Source of the DNA: Acidobacteriota bacterium
GTDB taxonomy: Bacteria; Acidobacteriota; Terriglobia; Terriglobales; Acidobacteriaceae
NCBI GenBank assembly: GCA_021851465.1
Contig: JAJZDL010000105.1
Span: forward strand, 1-10,038
DNA: 10,038 nucleotides
Direction of reading: 5' to 3'
In this document: positions 1-6,618 of the stretch, one piece after another
Layout of the letters: each line of letters begins with the position of its first letter
Position numbering within the stretch: the stretch's first letter is position 1
Made by a program: the position numbers and the translations under genes
The notes under the pieces: model-generated
The model's database searches: none
Told to the model about the DNA's origin: nothing
What the model saw: only the letters and a program-made list of their open reading frames with translations

Positions 1-182
1 TCCGATCGGCGGCTTCTGGTCTCCGATTTTTTGGCGGACTCGATCCAACAGATCCACTCGTTGCGTGCAAGGGGCGTTATGTCCTCCCATGCCGCCAATA
101 CGTCCGGGTCGGAGGCAAGTGCATTTTTCAAGTCGGCGGGCAAACGGTGAACGACACCGCTGGAGACGGCCTTTTGCGGCAT
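1..182 (-). CDS. YdeI/OmpD-associated family protein (5' part, runs off window)
   Basis: The first 60 codons of a minus-strand gene are present; the rest lies beyond base 1. The protein begins MPQKAVSSGVVHRLPADL. It continues with a short helical block containing ALASDPDVLAAWEDITPL, then NEWICWIESAKKSETR. The W-I-E-x-A-K-K-x-E-T-R block is the hallmark of the YdeI/OmpD-associated (OmdA) family, small proteins named after an E. coli gene linked to bacteriocin and peptide resistance; their molecular role is not settled. The ATG at 182 is strongly supported by a GGAGG six bases upstream. The gene lies 73 nt downstream of the UvrC-like gene on the same strand, so co-transcription is possible, although it has its own good ribosome binding site. 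The family call is fairly secure; the function is not. Confidence 0.8.
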   Translation of the reverse strand, partial: MPQKAVSSGVVHRLPADLKNALASDPDVLAAWEDITPLARNEWICWIESAKKSETRSRRS

Positions 183-188
183 GACAAA

Positions 189-193
189 CCTCC
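189..193 (-). promoter_or_regulatory. Shine-Dalgarno of the YdeI-like gene
   Basis: GGAGG on the minus strand lies six bases before the ATG at 182. It fixes the start of a gene whose stop is outside the window. Confidence 0.75.
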
Positions 194-255
194 GATGCAG
201 GGCCTGGGCAACCTGAGCGAAGGGTGTTGGGCGTCGGGCCATGCGGTTTCTGCAT

Positions 256-1707
256 TCAGGTTATCTCAGCGCCTTGTGGCCCATTGCCCTTGCTCGCTGG
301 ATCCAGGCCGGCGCGGGTGGCGGCGTTGAGGATGCGGCGGATGGGCCAGCTTCCATCTTCGCGAGGGAAGAAGATCTCGCCGGCGCGCTGCTTCTCCGGG
401 CGGTAGTACCAGCGGCGCAGCAGCGAGAGGTGGTCGGAGAGGGTGGCGAGGTCGGCGTGCGCGGAGGCTTGTTTCTCCATCGACGCGATGAGATTGGCGG
501 TGCGGATCTCGGGCGATTCGGCAGGGACGACCGGCTCCGCGAGCTGCGCCGCCTGCGTTTCACCCGCGAGCGGCACGGCTTGCAGCACCAGCGGCTGGGC
601 AAAGAGCGAGCTGCCGACGGCGGCCTGCTCCTTGGCGGCGCGGACGCCGAGGGTGGAGAGGCGCGCGGGGCCGACGATGCAGCCCGCGTGCAAGAGAAAG
701 ATCGCCGCGGTGGGCCCGCCTTCGATCTCGGGAGAAGCAGGCCGCTGCGCTGTGCCGCGGGACGACACCGATGGAGCGTTGTTGGATGGCGACATCGAAG
801 GGGCGTTGGCGGCGGGCTGGGCGGACCTCTGCACGATGATGGAGCGGAGGCGCGCGATGGGTTGGACGAGGCCGTCCGCGAGCGCTGTGGCGTCCGCGAT
901 GCGCAGGACCTGGGCGTGGAGCTGCGCGGCGCGCTCGAAGTCGAGATCGGCGGCGGCGCGCTCCCGCTCGGCGGTGCGCGTGGCGAGGAGCGACCCTCCG
1001 TGGGACTCGAAGAAGGCCTCGACGGCGGCGGCCTCCGCGGCGTATGCGGTCGCGCCGGCGGGCGTGCAGGCCTGGTTGCAGGGCGCAAGGCACTTCTTCA
1101 TCTCCTGGTAGACGCAGCCGGGATGCCCGGGATACGGCGCGAGGTCCTCGTGGCAGCGGCGCAGCTTGAAGAGGTCGAGCACCGCGTCGCAGTAGCGGTC
1201 GGCGGCGGCGCGCGAGGGAAACGGCCCGTAGGCGTGCGTGAGCGCGCGACGGCTGAGGCGGTTGGTGGAGTAGACGCGCGGGAAGGCGTTCTCCGCGGCG
1301 AAGCGCAGGAAGAAGGGCGTGTGCAGGCGCAGGCGGCGGCGTGCTTCGTCGATCCCGAAGATGGCCGTTGCGGCGCGGTAGAGGGTGAGCGTGGACTCGA
1401 ACTCGGAGCCGGCGACGGAGTAGTCGATGCGCGCGACGCGCGTGCGCAGGTTGAGGCGCTTGGACTGCACCGCACTTCCCTGCGCGGATACCTGCTGCGG
1501 AGCGAGCATTCGCGCGACCCGTCGCCGCAGGTCGGCCGCGCGCGTCAGATACGGCTGCGCGTCGGCCTGTTCGCTGAGGGCCGCTCCCTCGTTGCGTGGG
1601 CCGCAGAGGGCGAAGACTCCGGGCAGAGCGGGGATGGCGCGCAGCGTTTCAGCGGCCTTCTCCGGCGAGAAGGCCACGGAGTGCTCGAAGTGGAAGCGCG
1701 CGGCCAC
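256..1707 (-). CDS. UvrC-like protein with degenerate GIY-YIG domain and no complete endonuclease half
   Basis: About 483 aa from the GTG at 1707. Residues 29-70 resemble the UvrC GIY-YIG domain (PGVFAL, then PYLTRAADLRRRV). Residues 130-180 follow UvrC closely (FPRVY, YGPFPS, LRRC). Four cysteines at 185, 198, 206 and 210 (pattern C-x12-C-x7-C-x3-C, ending KKCLAPC) match the UvrC cysteine cluster, which binds Fe-S in E. coli. A UVR motif (ADLDFERAAQLHAQ) lies near 253-266. The last ~170 residues recall only the beginning of the RNase H-like half (HLSLLRRWYYRP); the Asp/Asp/His nuclease core and the helix-hairpin-helix tail of ~600-aa UvrC are absent. In the GIY-YIG part the first Tyr is Phe and the usual Glu and second conserved Tyr look replaced. 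It may be a non-cutting UvrB- or DNA-binding relative. The start is uncertain: the frame stays open to a GTG at 1788 with no ribosome binding site, and a GGAGG at 1730-1734 precedes only an ATC codon. Confidence 0.8.
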   Translation of the reverse strand: MAARFHFEHSVAFSPEKAAETLRAIPALPGVFALCGPRNEGAALSEQADAQPYLTRAADLRRRVARMLAPQQVSAQGSAVQSKRLNLRTRVARIDYSVAGSEFESTLTLYRAATAIFGIDEARRRLRLHTPFFLRFAAENAFPRVYSTNRLSRRALTHAYGPFPSRAAADRYCDAVLDLFKLRRCHEDLAPYPGHPGCVYQEMKKCLAPCNQACTPAGATAYAAEAAAVEAFFESHGGSLLATRTAERERAAADLDFERAAQLHAQVLRIADATALADGLVQPIARLRSIIVQRSAQPAANAPSMSPSNNAPSVSSRGTAQRPASPEIEGGPTAAIFLLHAGCIVGPARLSTLGVRAAKEQAAVGSSLFAQPLVLQAVPLAGETQAAQLAEPVVPAESPEIRTANLIASMEKQASAHADLATLSDHLSLLRRWYYRPEKQRAGEIFFPREDGSWPIRRILNAATRAGLDPASKGNGPQGAEIT

Positions 1708-1713
1708 GGGAGT

Positions 1714-1719
1714 ATTGTA
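1714..1719 (-). promoter_or_regulatory. Possible -10 box before the UvrC-like gene
   Basis: TACAAT on the minus strand ends six bases before the GTG at 1707. That is where transcription would begin almost at the start codon. No convincing -35 hexamer is visible 16-18 bases upstream, so this is tentative. Confidence 0.35.
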
Positions 1720-1840
1720 GATTTGCTGTCCTCCAAACAGGATTTTCGCCTGGCTTTGAGCGGTAAAACGATGGAGCAGATCTGGCACCGTCGTTTCAGT
1801 GGGCGGGGCTCGGCATTGCCAGAATGCCTGAACGGACGGC

Positions 1841-2701
1841 TCAGTTCATCCAGTGCTTGTCGTTGGGATCCTTGCGCGCTGAATCGTTGCCGCGGTCGTC
1901 GGGGTCGATGTAGCGGCCATCCTCGTCGAAGCGGACCTTGCGCCCCTGCTTGCCCATATACACCTCGAACTTGCGCGCGGCGCGGCGGCGGCGGGCGCGG
2001 TAGTACGCATTGCGCATGGCGAAGTACTGCTCGCCGAAGCCGAACGCGAGTCCTCGCCGCGGAGCGTGGCGGACGTACAAGTATCCGCACAGCGCGCCCG
2101 CTAGCTGTAGCAGCGCGCCGAAGGAGTTTGCGTCCTTCAGAAGCAGCGCCACCGCAATCAAAATGTAGATCGCGACCATGTGCCGGGCACGAATGCGGAT
2201 GACGAAGAAGAGCAGAAACTCCTGGTCGCCGAAGCGCATTGCAATCGCAACCAGCAGGCCGAAGACCCCAGCCCACGCGCCCGATGCGGCGGAGTACGGG
2301 CTGAGGCGCAGCCAGTGCGTGAACGAGAGGGCCGAGGCAAGCAGCGCGCCGCCGATGGCCGAAGTGAAATAAAGCTCGGCAAGCCAGCGGCTGCCGTATG
2401 CTCCCTCCAGCATGGAGCCGCAGAACCACAGCGTCAGCATGGCGAAGAGGATGTCGAGCAGGCCGAAGTGGAGAAAGCTGTAGGTGGCGAGCTGCCAGAG
2501 CTCGCCATGCAGGACGGCCATCGGTTGCAGCAGCAGGTTGTCCAGCAACAGGCTGGCCAGCCCAGGCGCGAGCCATTGCAGGAGCGCGACGGCGAAGAAC
2601 GCCGCCACGTTGGCCAGGACCAGCCTGCGCAGCGTCCCCACGAAAGGGGGGAATGCCATCGGGATGGATCGTGAGCGCGGCATGGGGACTTTCGTTTCCA
2701 C
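1841..2701 (-). CDS. Rhomboid-fold membrane protein, probably proteolytically inactive
   Basis: 286 aa with about six hydrophobic segments between residues 24 and 210 and a charged cytoplasmic tail of ~75 residues. The fold is rhomboid-like: the WQLATYSFLHFGLLD block, then SAASGAWAGVFGLL around S140, then LLQLAGALCGYL in the last segment. Active rhomboids use a Ser in GxSG, a His in the last core segment, and an HxxxN motif in segment 2. Here Ser140 is kept, but the His position is Gln199, and HxxxN reads D83-ILF-A87. This looks like a pseudo-rhomboid. The tail (KFEVYMGKQGRKVRFDEDGRY) is a small conserved-looking module seen on other bacterial rhomboid-type proteins. The start is GTG 2701, with GGTGA six bases upstream; ATG 2683 is an alternative. 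It precedes the UvrC-like gene on the same strand by 133 nt; no functional link is evident. Confidence 0.85.
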   Translation of the reverse strand: METKVPMPRSRSIPMAFPPFVGTLRRLVLANVAAFFAVALLQWLAPGLASLLLDNLLLQPMAVLHGELWQLATYSFLHFGLLDILFAMLTLWFCGSMLEGAYGSRWLAELYFTSAIGGALLASALSFTHWLRLSPYSAASGAWAGVFGLLVAIAMRFGDQEFLLFFVIRIRARHMVAIYILIAVALLLKDANSFGALLQLAGALCGYLYVRHAPRRGLAFGFGEQYFAMRNAYYRARRRRAARKFEVYMGKQGRKVRFDEDGRYIDPDDRGNDSARKDPNDKHWMN

Positions 2702-2818
2702 TCCATTTCACCACATTCCGTGCTGCCGCCCACGCTCGTCCAACGCGCGGGCTGTCGGCCGGTGCGGGCGGATGGGCACGGCGCGGGTCGAAGCCGAATG
2801 GCTGCGGAGAGCGTCTGC

Positions 2819-2847
2819 TTGACGTACCGCCGGTCCGCTACTAAAAC
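2819..2847 (+). promoter_or_regulatory. Sigma70-type promoter for the LysW-like gene
   Basis: TTGACG (2819-2824), a 17-base spacer, and TAAAAC (2842-2847). Transcription would start near 2854, giving a leader of about 115 nt before the ATG at 2970. The 268-nt gap 2702-2969 holds this promoter and two hairpins and is otherwise empty. No clear promoter for the divergent rhomboid-like gene is seen in it. Confidence 0.5.
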
Positions 2848-2876
2848 AGATGCAAGGCGGGTGTGCCGTTGCGTAT

Positions 2877-2897
2877 CCCCGGACGTGGGTTCCGGGG
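2877..2897 (+). other. Perfect hairpin in the LysW-like leader
   Basis: CCCCGGA, a seven-base loop, and TCCGGGG form a perfect 7-bp stem within the transcribed leader. A G run follows, not a U tract, so it does not look like an intrinsic terminator. It may protect the mRNA or be regulatory. Confidence 0.4.
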
Positions 2898-2902
2898 GGG
2901 GT

Positions 2903-2915
2903 GGCGCAAAGTGCC
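2903..2915 (+). other. Small second hairpin in the LysW-like leader
   Basis: GGCGC, loop AAA, and GTGCC pair with one G-U wobble. It lies five bases after the first hairpin and about 40 bases before the ribosome binding site. Confidence 0.25.
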
Positions 2916-2956
2916 AATGGGGGCATCCCAGAGGCCAAAATCAACCTCTAAGCTGC

Positions 2957-2962
2957 GGAGGG
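2957..2962 (+). promoter_or_regulatory. Shine-Dalgarno of the LysW-like gene
   Basis: GGAGGG seven bases before the ATG at 2970. It is one of the best ribosome binding sites in the window and confirms that this small gene is translated. Confidence 0.75.
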
Positions 2963-2969
2963 TTCTACT

Positions 2970-3170
2970 ATGGCTGTTGTCTGTCCCGAATGCGATACCC
3001 CTATCCCAATCGACCCCGACGAGGTCGAAGAGGGCGAAACCGTGCAGTGCGAGGAGTGCGGCCTGGAGCTGGAGGTGGTCTCCACCGATCCTCTGGAACT
3101 AGCTCCTGTCGACATCGTCGGCTACGACGACGAGGACGATGCCCTTGCCGTGGACGAGGACGAGGAGTAG
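2970..3170 (+). CDS. LysW-like zinc-ribbon amino-group carrier protein
   Basis: 66 aa, very acidic. Two knuckles, CPEC (5-8) and CEEC (27-30), form a zinc ribbon, followed by GLELEVVSTDPLELAPV, which closely matches LysW of Thermus and archaea. LysW carries biosynthetic intermediates on the gamma-carboxyl of its C-terminal Glu during lysine or arginine synthesis. Canonical LysW ends in EDWGE. This protein has a longer tail ending DEDEE, so it does end in Glu, but the canonical signature is missing. No lysX/argX ligase or other lysine or arginine gene is in the window, so the gene stands alone. It may be a carrier for a distant pathway or a LysW relative with another role. The start is secure: GGAGGG seven bases upstream, plus a promoter and structured leader. 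Confidence 0.8.
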   Translation: MAVVCPECDTPIPIDPDEVEEGETVQCEECGLELEVVSTDPLELAPVDIVGYDDEDDALAVDEDEE

Positions 3171-3172
3171 CA

Positions 3173-3200
3173 GGCCCCGGCGGGCTGGCAGCACCGGGCC
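3173..3200 (+). terminator. Candidate hairpin after the LysW-like gene
   Basis: GGCC and CGG pair with CCG and GGCC, leaving one bulged C. The loop contains a further GCT/AGC stem. The hairpin begins two bases after the stop codon at 3170. Only TT follows, so it is a weak terminator candidate or a processing/attenuation element before the next gene. Confidence 0.35.
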
Positions 3201-3222
3201 TTGCTCGCGTATCGTTGCATTC

Positions 3223-3636
3223 ATGACCTCTCTCTTTCATCCCGCGGCCGCTAGGATCCGGCATCGACGTCTGCTGAGGCTGTGCGGCCTGGCGCTTCTG
3301 TGCAGCCTGACGGCGGCGCTGGCATCGCTTGTATTGCCCGTGCCGCCGCTCCAGGCGCAACAGAAGACGCAGCGCGTGGTCGAGGGCCAGGTGGTCGATA
3401 AGTCCGGCGCTGCACTGAAGGGTGCCACCGTCTTTCTCAAGGACGACCATACGCTCTCCGTGCTGAGCTGCATCGCAGCCGACGACGGCACCTACCGCTT
3501 CGGCCAGCTCGCGCAGAGCACCGACTACGAGGTATGGGCGACGCTCAACGGCAAGAAGAGCGAGGTGAAGAGCATCAGCTCCTTCGATACACGACCGAAG
3601 TTCAACTTCCTGCTTAAAATTGATACCGCAAAATAG
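3223..3636 (+). CDS. Secreted carboxypeptidase-regulatory-like domain protein
   Basis: 137 aa. The N-terminus has a basic stretch (RIRHRR, 11-16), a hydrophobic core (about 17-41) and a plausible signal peptidase site at LQA/QQ (45/46), so export is expected. Residues 50-132 form one beta-sandwich domain of the carboxypeptidase regulatory-like type: VVEGQVVDKSGAALKGATV, then DDGTYRF and YEVWATLNG. Such domains are common in Acidobacteria and Bacteroidetes on exported proteins and act as binding or stabilising modules; no enzyme domain is attached here. I chose ATG 3223 because the signal peptide begins there. The frame extends upstream to 3139, but that part overlaps the LysW-like gene and shows no signal. 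There is no Shine-Dalgarno; a weak TATCGT lies seven bases before the ATG. It ends 179 nt before ruvB. Confidence 0.75.
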   Translation: MTSLFHPAAARIRHRRLLRLCGLALLCSLTAALASLVLPVPPLQAQQKTQRVVEGQVVDKSGAALKGATVFLKDDHTLSVLSCIAADDGTYRFGQLAQSTDYEVWATLNGKKSEVKSISSFDTRPKFNFLLKIDTAK

Positions 3637-3777
3637 TCGGCGCCTCATTGCGCGCACCCGATCTCATGGATGTTGCCACTGGCGATGAGTGGGCCAGTGC
3701 ATCTGCGCGGCCGCGCTCCACAACCTGCCGTTCGCATTGTCCATTTGCTTCCGCTTCGTTGCGAACCAACCCCGATC

Positions 3778-3806
3778 TTGCTCAATCCGGCCGTTCGCCC
3801 TACTAT
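3778..3806 (+). promoter_or_regulatory. Promoter of ruvB, implying a near-leaderless mRNA
   Basis: TTGCTC (3778-3783), a 17-base spacer, and TACTAT (3801-3806). The ruvB GTG follows nine bases later, so the expected transcription start falls within a few bases of the start codon. No Shine-Dalgarno is present. Confidence 0.55.
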
Positions 3807-3815
3807 CGCTTCAGC

Positions 3816-4907
3816 GTGGAACTTCCAAAACAGCCGCATCTCAAATCCGCCTCCGCCCAGCGCGCCTCCGCTCGCGGTGCTGCGCACCCCCCCGAGGCCG
3901 ACCGCCTGGTCGCCGCCACTCGCGTCGACGACGACAGTGCCTTCGAACTGAAGCTGCGGCCGACGCGGCTGGCGGAGTTCATCGGCCAGACGAAGGCGAA
4001 GGAGCAGCTCGCCATTGCGCTGCAGGCGGCAAAGTCGCGTGGCGAGGCGCTCGACCACGTCCTCCTCTTCGGGCCGCCGGGACTGGGCAAGACGACGCTG
4101 GCGACGATCATCGCCAACGAACTCGAGGTCGGCTACCAGCAGACCTCCGGCCCAGCGCTCCAGATTCAGGGCGACCTCACGGCGATTCTCACCAACCTGC
4201 GCGAGAAGCAGGTCCTCTTTCTGGACGAGGTACACCGCCTGCAGCCCGTTCTGGAAGAGAAGCTCTACACCGCGCTCGAGGACTACAAGCTGGACATCAT
4301 CATCGGGCAGGGGCCTTCCGCGCGCACCCATGTGATGGAGATCCGCCCCTTCACCTTCGTCGCCGCCACCACGCGGCCCGGCCTGCTCAGTTCGCCGCTG
4401 CGCTCGCGCTTCGGCATCCTGCTGCGCCTGGAGTTCTACACCGACGACGAGCTGCGCTTCATCGTTACCCGCTCCGCCGAGGTCATCGGCGTGCCCATCG
4501 ACCAGGACGGCGCCGCCGAGATTGCGATGCGCTCGCGCGGCACTCCGCGCATCGCCAACCGCCTGCTGCGCCGCGTGCGCGACTACGCCGAGGTCCGCGC
4601 GCAGGGAAAGATCGACCGGCCCACCGCGCAGGCCGCGCTCACCCTGCTCGAAGTGGACGCCCACGGCTTCGACGAGCTGGACCGCCGCCTGCTACGGACG
4701 ATCATCGAGAAGTACGACGGCGGCCCTGTTGGATTGAACACGCTCGCCGCCGCGCTGGCCGAAGAGCAGGACGCCCTCGAAGAGGTCTACGAACCCTTCC
4801 TCATCCAGATCGGCTTCCTCGACCGCACCCCACGCGGCCGCGTCGCCACGCGCCTCGCCTACGAGCACTTCAACATCGAGATGCCCCACCGACCCAGCCT
4901 CTTCTGA
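3816..4907 (+). CDS. ruvB: Holliday junction branch migration helicase RuvB
   Basis: 363 aa from the GTG at 3816. RuvB is the hexameric AAA+ motor that, with RuvA, drives branch migration of Holliday junctions. Visible parts: the N-terminal LRPTRLAEFIGQ block; Walker A GPPGLGKTT (86-94); Walker B with DEVH (137-140); sensor 1 ATTRPG (about 184-189); SPLRSRFG (193-200), which includes the arginine finger region; sensor 2 GTPRIANRLLRRVRDYA (242-258); and the C-terminal winged helix ending EPFLIQIGFLDRTPRGRVAT. Length is near the usual 340-350, plus a basic, Ala/Ser-rich N-terminal extension of about 25 residues. The frame is open to 3648, but that part is not RuvB-like and covers the promoter, so I start at the GTG. 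ruvA and ruvC are not adjacent. It converges on the ThyX-family gene with a 43-nt gap and no clear terminator. Confidence 0.97.
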   Translation: MELPKQPHLKSASAQRASARGAAHPPEADRLVAATRVDDDSAFELKLRPTRLAEFIGQTKAKEQLAIALQAAKSRGEALDHVLLFGPPGLGKTTLATIIANELEVGYQQTSGPALQIQGDLTAILTNLREKQVLFLDEVHRLQPVLEEKLYTALEDYKLDIIIGQGPSARTHVMEIRPFTFVAATTRPGLLSSPLRSRFGILLRLEFYTDDELRFIVTRSAEVIGVPIDQDGAAEIAMRSRGTPRIANRLLRRVRDYAEVRAQGKIDRPTAQAALTLLEVDAHGFDELDRRLLRTIIEKYDGGPVGLNTLAAALAEEQDALEEVYEPFLIQIGFLDRTPRGRVATRLAYEHFNIEMPHRPSLF

Positions 4908-4950
4908 CCAGGCGGAGGAGCGGCTACCGCACCCTTCAATCGTCTCGCGA

Positions 4951-6543
4951 TCAACGCTGTAGAAGGTCCACGGGTTGGTTCACATCCTCGATGCGGAAGC
5001 AGCCTGCCAGCGCGGGATGCCGCCGGGCCACGGCGCGGTACATCTCCCAGGCGACGCGGCGATAGCTGAAGTGGCCCGCCACGCCGGAGCGCAGTTCGGC
5101 GATGTAGAGCGCCTCGGCAAAGTCCATCTTGAAGATCGCACGCACGCGCGTCCCCAGCGGCAGCAGGTATGCGGCAGCCTCCGCCCCTGCCGCATCGCGC
5201 AAGTTGCGGTACGCGGCGTGCGCCGCATCCATTGCGGCGGTGTATGTCTGCTCCAGCCCAGCCTCGGCGAGCGTGGGCTGGCCGGGACAGACGGGGGTCT
5301 CGTAGCCGTGCGCGTCGGTGTAGGGCTGGATGAGCTGCACGCAGCGGCGATGGCGGTGCATATCGCGGAAGCCGCCGATGTCCATCAGGATGTCGAACTG
5401 AAAGCCCTGCCCGGCGGAGAAGGCGCGCGGCAGCTCGTCGTGGCGGCCGCGGTGCTTCACCCCGAGCGCAACGATCTCCGCCACGCGCGGCGCGGCGAGC
5501 GCAGAGACGGTGCGATGAATCTGCCGCCACGAGTAGTGGCACTCGGCGTAGACGAGCGAAGTGGCGAGCTCGACCTCCAGCGAACCCGAGTTCTCCACGA
5601 GATCGACGACCGGCGCCGGTTCGATGGGCTGTCCGGCCATCAGATCGGCGGCGGCGGCGCGCAGCTCGGCGCGCGTGGCGATGGAGTATTCATTGGCCGC
5701 GGAGTATTTCACCAGTGTCGGCGCGGCCTTCACCGGACGCAGCAGAGCGTCGGAGACGCGCAGCCCGCACGCTGCATCGACCGAGCCGACCTCCTCGCAC
5801 AGAACGCGCGCCGCGTCGTGCGCGACGTTCCAGGCAGGCCCGGCGGCGGCGGACTTCAGCCTCTCGCCGAGTGTGCGCGCCTCCGCATACTCGCTCGCCA
5901 GCAACCGCGCGATCTGGCCCTCCAGAGTGCGCGCGCTGACGATCTGCCCCAGCGAGGTGTTGGTCGCCAGCGGCAACAGGTAGCGCGCCACGTCGAAGGC
6001 GCGGGCCTTCAGCGTACGCACATAGCTCTCGTCCTTCATCTCCGCGGGCTGCGCAATCGCGCTCTTCAGCGCCTCCAGCATCCCCGCGCCAACACGGTCG
6101 TAGGCGGCGAAGAGCGCCTCCACCGATGCAGTGTAGCCGGTCGTCCGTTCGCCCAGTTCGGGCGTGTACCAGCCCGACTTGCGGAAGTTCTGGTAGCGCG
6201 TCGAGCGCTCCTGGCCGTCCCAGCGCTGCTCGTCCACCAATGCAATCGCGGCCAGCAGAGACAGCCGCTCGATGGCAAACGGAATATGCGCCAGGTCGGC
6301 GATGGAGCGGTGGCCGTACTGAAAGTAAAACGTGTTGAGGAACTGCTCCGCGCGCTGCGAGCTGATCTCGGCCAGCGACTCCTTCATGCTCAGCGACGAG
6401 CGCGAGTACTTCGCCATCGCGTAGGCCAGCACCTCGGGGTCCGCGCCGTGGATTGCGTAGACATCGGTCTGGCCCGCGGCGGCGGGCGGAGGGGGCTCTG
6501 CGGGTTGCTTTGGGGCGGGGGTGGCTGTCCGGTTGTCGGTCAT
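4951..6543 (-). CDS. Duplicated ThyX-family protein (FAD-dependent thymidylate synthase-like)
   Basis: 530 aa, about twice the usual ThyX length (~220-250). ThyX methylates dUMP to dTMP using FAD and methylene-tetrahydrofolate. A Pro/Ala-rich tail (1-25) precedes two ThyX-like halves. Half 1 (about 45-230) has YGHRSIADLAHIPFAIE, then QERSTRYQ (111-118), and the late helix block ARYLLPLATNTSLGQ (186-200). Half 2 (about 310-510) has the pattern FQFDILMD then RDMHRHRR, and AAYLLPLGTRVRAIF followed by AELRSGVAGHFSYRRVA. The signature RHR-x7-S is split: half 1 keeps Ser114 and RY but has Asp-Glu-Gln at RHR, while half 2 has RHR (397-399) without the Ser. It could be an intramolecular pseudo-dimer or a repurposed family member. 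ATG 6543 has GGGAG directly adjacent, which is too close for a normal site; ATG 6564 is in frame, so the start is uncertain by seven codons. Divergent from fabG. Confidence 0.85.
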   Translation of the reverse strand: MTDNRTATPAPKQPAEPPPPAAAGQTDVYAIHGADPEVLAYAMAKYSRSSLSMKESLAEISSQRAEQFLNTFYFQYGHRSIADLAHIPFAIERLSLLAAIALVDEQRWDGQERSTRYQNFRKSGWYTPELGERTTGYTASVEALFAAYDRVGAGMLEALKSAIAQPAEMKDESYVRTLKARAFDVARYLLPLATNTSLGQIVSARTLEGQIARLLASEYAEARTLGERLKSAAAGPAWNVAHDAARVLCEEVGSVDAACGLRVSDALLRPVKAAPTLVKYSAANEYSIATRAELRAAAADLMAGQPIEPAPVVDLVENSGSLEVELATSLVYAECHYSWRQIHRTVSALAAPRVAEIVALGVKHRGRHDELPRAFSAGQGFQFDILMDIGGFRDMHRHRRCVQLIQPYTDAHGYETPVCPGQPTLAEAGLEQTYTAAMDAAHAAYRNLRDAAGAEAAAYLLPLGTRVRAIFKMDFAEALYIAELRSGVAGHFSYRRVAWEMYRAVARRHPALAGCFRIEDVNQPVDLLQR

Positions 6544-6612
6544 CTCCCAGCAAGAATAAGTCATTCGGTGGCTGTGCGCTGCGATCTCCGTGGTGGAAAA
6601 GCTGTGGGTTCG

Positions 6613-6618
6613 TATAAT
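6613..6618 (+). promoter_or_regulatory. -10 box of fabG
   Basis: A perfect TATAAT lies 27 bases before the fabG ATG. Nothing close to a -35 consensus is found 16-18 bases upstream, so an activator or an unrecognised -35 would be needed. It sits in the 102-nt gap shared with the divergent ThyX-family gene. Confidence 0.45.

Noticed and set aside
241..2202. Very long plus-strand open frame (653 codons) opposite the UvrC-like and rhomboid-like genes
   Set aside because: Low-complexity Arg/Gly/Glu composition with no family motif; it is the GC-rich antisense of genes with clear homology on the minus strand.
3648..3815. RuvB start upstream of the GTG
   Set aside because: These 56 codons are not RuvB-like and cover a good promoter for the GTG start.
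4908..4950. Possible terminator between ruvB and the ThyX-family gene
   Set aside because: Only a 4-bp GCGG/CCGC pairing is seen, with no U tract.
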